Origin: Tubiluchus corallicola
Lineage: Eukaryota; Priapulida; Priapulimorpha; Priapulimorphida; Tubiluchidae
NCBI GenBank assembly: GCA_030141605.1
Contig: JAQGDQ010000003.1
Coordinates: forward strand, 124,001-188,000
DNA length: 64,000 nucleotides
Direction of reading: 5' to 3'
This document shows positions 60,281 through 64,000 of this stretch, one piece after another. Both the position numbers and the translations under genes were made by a program. Position 1 is the stretch's first letter, and each line of letters starts with the position of its first letter. The notes under the pieces are model-generated. The model had not been told where the DNA came from. It saw nothing but the letters and a program-made list of their open reading frames with translations, and made no database searches.

Positions 60281-63200
60281 TTCTTGATTCCATATCTAGG
60301 AAAGTAGTCAATCTTTTTTACGTGATTATGAGTAACGACTATGAAGAATCTTACAAATAATGCATTTGATAAACTAAGATTAATTCAGTTGGATGAAGTT
60401 CTGACTGTGTTGTATTTTCTACTGGACAGATGTAGCCAGAAAGATTTTGATTGATGAAACATTTGCAAAAAACCGCTATTTCCTATCCGCAAATACAGAA
60501 ATACATTACATTAAAATCTCTATGTTATTTTGGTTTCCAGTTAACAGTAAGTTCTCGCTTAATGATTCTGTTGTGTTTCAGCAAAACGTCTTAAATGAAA
60601 CATCATTAAATGAACACATGGGGCCCATGTCAAATAATTTGTTAGATCCTATCCAGGAGCAGATCTTAGCTTATGCTTGATTTTCAAGGCCTAGATGATA
60701 TAATTCACATTTTAAAATGCGAACTTGTTATTCTATTGGTAAAAAATAAACCTGAGCTTTTTCGTTGCAACAAAAATTTTGGAAAATATATTCCGTTCCT
60801 TATGAAACGTTTAATATTTTAATTATTTAATGTTGGTTTGATTATTACTAGTTTCTCACCACATTCCATCTCAAAAAACTTGTAAATGCATAAAGTTTAA
60901 ATTATTGTAAATAAGATTACTGTTGTACATATGCACGTAGTTATAAAAGAACTGATGTATATAGATGTATTTATTGTGGATTGCTTACGTGCCTCACTTT
61001 TCGTTTTTCTATTTTAACTTATAATATTAGTTGGCGGTGATTCTGGCAAGTTTGAAAATTTCACTGGTTGTGAACAACTTTTGTAATTATAATCATTGAA
61101 CTTTTCTACTAGTAGTATTTTCCTAAGTATTTTTTGTGTAAGTCCGTCCTTGCAGACCAATACAAATTAAACTTTAAATCAAACATAATTATCAAAAACT
61201 AGTTGTCAGTTTTTTCCTAGTTGTATTTTGGCAGTTTATGCTTTTGCAACGTAATAATAGTAATACATTATTCATTTAAAAACACCCATAAGTGAGTCTT
61301 CGAGTTCAAAACTGATTCTACAGTACCCTATACAAGATTTGGTTTTTGGACTAGATTGGGAAGATAATCTACACTGTACACGGCTTTGAAAGATGCAGTG
61401 CAAACTAGTTTTTAATATCTCGTCATAACTGAAATAAACAACGTTCTCTACAGTAATTGAAATGAGTCTATAAGGCTGTGGGACTCACAAATGTCATATA
61501 GTTTGTTAAAGAATGGCTGAAATTGTCTGACGCTTTCTTACAACTCACATCGATGTTATATTTTTGTAATTTTAATCGCTTTCTGTAAACTGTCCTTATG
61601 AATTGGCATTTGTATTTCTTGGTTTTCATTGTCAAGCGGTTTTAGTCGGCATTTTGTCATCTTATCTTGTTCACCTTTTAAAATTCTTATCTCTTAAATG
61701 TTTATAAAATGAAAGTGACCACCAGTGCTGTTATTTAACAATATGTTAAATCATAACTTCTAAGTGGTCAATATCAAATTGATGACAGCGAAGGTCAGCA
61801 AAAATGTGAAAATTGTAACTTGAATAATTTTTCGATGATTCTTTAAAAGATTTTTAAGAAATCTTAAAAATTGTGTAATTTTAAATATATAGATATTTAA
61901 CTGAGAAATTAAATAGGTACAGTATCACGTAAACAGAAATACAAATGCAGCTTCACTAAAATAAACTAATCCGGAATACAAAGCATTGGGTTTTTTCTTC
62001 CTAACTGCCTTGATATGTCATTTAGAACACAATTTAATGATGTCATGAATCTATTTTTCGTAAGAATTTACGAATCGCTATTACGACATAACAGCATAAA
62101 AAATTGATAAAACATTACATGGACAATAAAAGCGAGAATAGCACTAACCTCTTTACACAGTTACTTGGCAGGTGAGTAACACAAATATTCCTTAACATTA
62201 ATATGCATGCTACTAAATTTCAAAACTTTGTTGTTTCTCAATTACACTTAAAATTTATCATTTCATTTATGTTATTGAACATTTTTAATGTGATTAAATT
62301 TAAAGCCTTAAACTGGAACGAACTAAAATGGAAGAAATGTGTCATTGTCTACCCTGGACCTGCAGAGGAACATTACAGTGCTTCCTGCTAGACAACACTA
62401 AATAATTTACTCCCCAGGTCCTGTTTCTGGATATTTGCTGTTCAGTACTGCAGAATCCCTTTTTACATTTCAGCCACAGATTTTCACTACCTTTATGAAA
62501 ACTAAAAGTAAGCAAATCCTCCTAGTCCATAAATACACAAATACTGCCGACATTAAAGTTCAATAATCTACATCAAATTTTATTGTTGCAAGATAGTAAA
62601 TGTACACGAACAAATATAAAGCTAAAGGCAAAAATTCAACAGTACATTAATAATATTCTGAGCTGTCTAAACAATTTGTATGTAAATGTAAAATTATATC
62701 ATGTGTTTAATGGCACTCTAACCCGCAATGTAAATATATACATAATAAAATTTAAAATCTGCTACCGATACATAAATTACTATGTTATAACGTATAACTA
62801 TACCCTGATTATTTAAATTACTTACACCCCATTACATACAATTTAGTGCAACTACAATGATTATAACATATTTTTTCTAAGTTCTGCCAAAGAAATTTTT
62901 AGATAATATCAAATCAAAAGCTGCCCTACATAAATATATGTAATTATATATTGTACATGTATAATATGTTCTACAAAATATAAAAAAATTAAGTTCATAC
63001 AAGTTATAAATGTAATGGACTATATTCCATTGAAGAAATGCTTTATTTTGACAATAAATTTGTCGAGTGATGTCACAGAAGTCTACCAAATTTGACAAAT
63101 TTAATGGATATCCAACATCAAGAATTATAAAAATTTGCATGTGCATCCATGTCAGAAATTTTTAGTTTAAACTAATTTTGATAGCAGTAAATGAAGTACA

Positions 63201-64000
63201 TTACATCATACTAAACTTAAACTGAATGACAATTTTAAAATATTCAAACATGGTTAAAAGTGAACGGAATCAAATGACTAATTCAATTACAAGTTTATTA
63301 AAATATGGCATCAGTAAATAAAGATGGTAGTGGGCATGGTGGAATGATTTTGGCACGAAACTAAAACTACTAAGCTGCTAAAATTTTCGAATTAATCAGA
63401 ATTCATGTTAACAATTCTTCAGGGAGAGCAATAAAAACAAAAGTACCATATGAACTTATATACTCTTACTTTTCCACAAACTGAAATGGGATAGAAGATA
63501 GGATTTAGCATCAATAAAATTGTATAACAACTGTAGTCAACCGCAAACATAATACATGTGAATGCTTTTACAAATTTATATCATACATCGTAAAATGACA
63601 ATAAATTCTTCCTAGAATCTCCCACTGTATATAAAATGTAAAAGCACAAAGTATCTTGTAAAAAAAACTTTCAAAGAAAATAAATGCATTTTTTCCAAAA
63701 GGCTATTAATTATAAATCTTAACTATATACTAAACAAAAATTAATTTCAGTGAACAAATTTGCAATAACCACTTTTTCAAAATAAAGTGCCTGACTACTG
63801 TAGCCTGGAGAATAAGCACAATTTTTCAAAATAAATAAACCATAGCTGTTGACCAATGCACTGCCATTGGGAACAGTAGTGAAAAAATTCACAAGCAAAG
63901 TACATGAGACTCTAAATACAACTAGTAATATAGCATTTGCCAGGAGAGGCAATACTCATGTCAAACCTAAATTCCAAAAATCTTTGCTATTGCAAGCAAG
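60281..64000. other. Downstream intergenic region, no supported gene
   Basis: AT-rich, with only short frames lacking similarity or splice support. Apart from the Tigger fragment at 60545 I see nothing. The very AT-rich 62,580-63,960 stretch could be a 3' UTR of a minus-strand gene beyond the window, but nothing shows this directly. Confidence 0.5.
60545..60640. mobile_element. Tigger-like terminal fragment downstream of NEK4
   Basis: Starts CAGTAAGTTCTCGCTTAATG and continues with GCAAAACGTC-type sequence as in the other copies' ends. No partner terminus was seen. Confidence 0.5.

Noticed and set aside
62203-63952. Several 60-90 codon frames near the right edge
   Set aside because: AT-rich composition, no similarity, no splice support.

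Overview
The window is animal nuclear DNA, AT-rich, with spliceosomal introns of about 0.1 to 4.4 kb, microsatellites and many decayed transposons. The encoded proteins (TDRD-like, POGLUT1, NEK4, a mitochondrial-clan P450) indicate a metazoan. The intron-dense genes and hAT/Tigger/SINE debris fit an invertebrate, but I cannot assign a phylum from sequence alone. All exon structures below were built by hand from reading frame, splice sites and family similarity. Every intron phase was checked and is consistent.

Left third (1-29,438, plus strand): the 3' part of a long RRM-Tudor gene (TDRD10-like architecture). Twenty exons are in the window and the 5' end lies outside. It encodes four consecutive RRM-like modules and then one extended Tudor domain, so it is a candidate germline RNA/piRNA-pathway scaffold. 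Each RRM module is built from three exons with the same phase pattern (1-0-2-1), and the middle exon is exactly 59 bp in three of the four. An intronless mitochondrial-type cytochrome P450 gene (16,789-18,327) sits inside intron 13 on the same strand. A decayed, secreted-protein-like reading frame lies on the minus strand in intron 2.

Middle (29,439-42,694): an intergenic stretch with a pogo-type element, then POGLUT1 (protein O-glucosyltransferase 1, Rumi) on the minus strand in nine exons. One of its introns has a GC donor. Its introns hold a LINE 3' end, a Ty3/gypsy pol fragment and an inverted copy of a dispersed repeat.

Right third (42,695-64,000): a 3.6 kb head-to-head spacer with degenerate tandem repeats, then NEK4 kinase on the plus strand (46,306-60,166, 14 exons, 897 aa) with a 33-bp minisatellite in intron 2. 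The last 3.8 kb shows no gene I can support.

The four genes share no evident pathway: germline RNA binding, Notch/EGF O-glucosylation in the ER, ciliary/DNA-damage kinase signalling, and mitochondrial sterol or xenobiotic oxidation. The most noteworthy biology is the modular fourfold RRM exon duplication with the nested intronless P450. Transposon debris accounts for most other structure.
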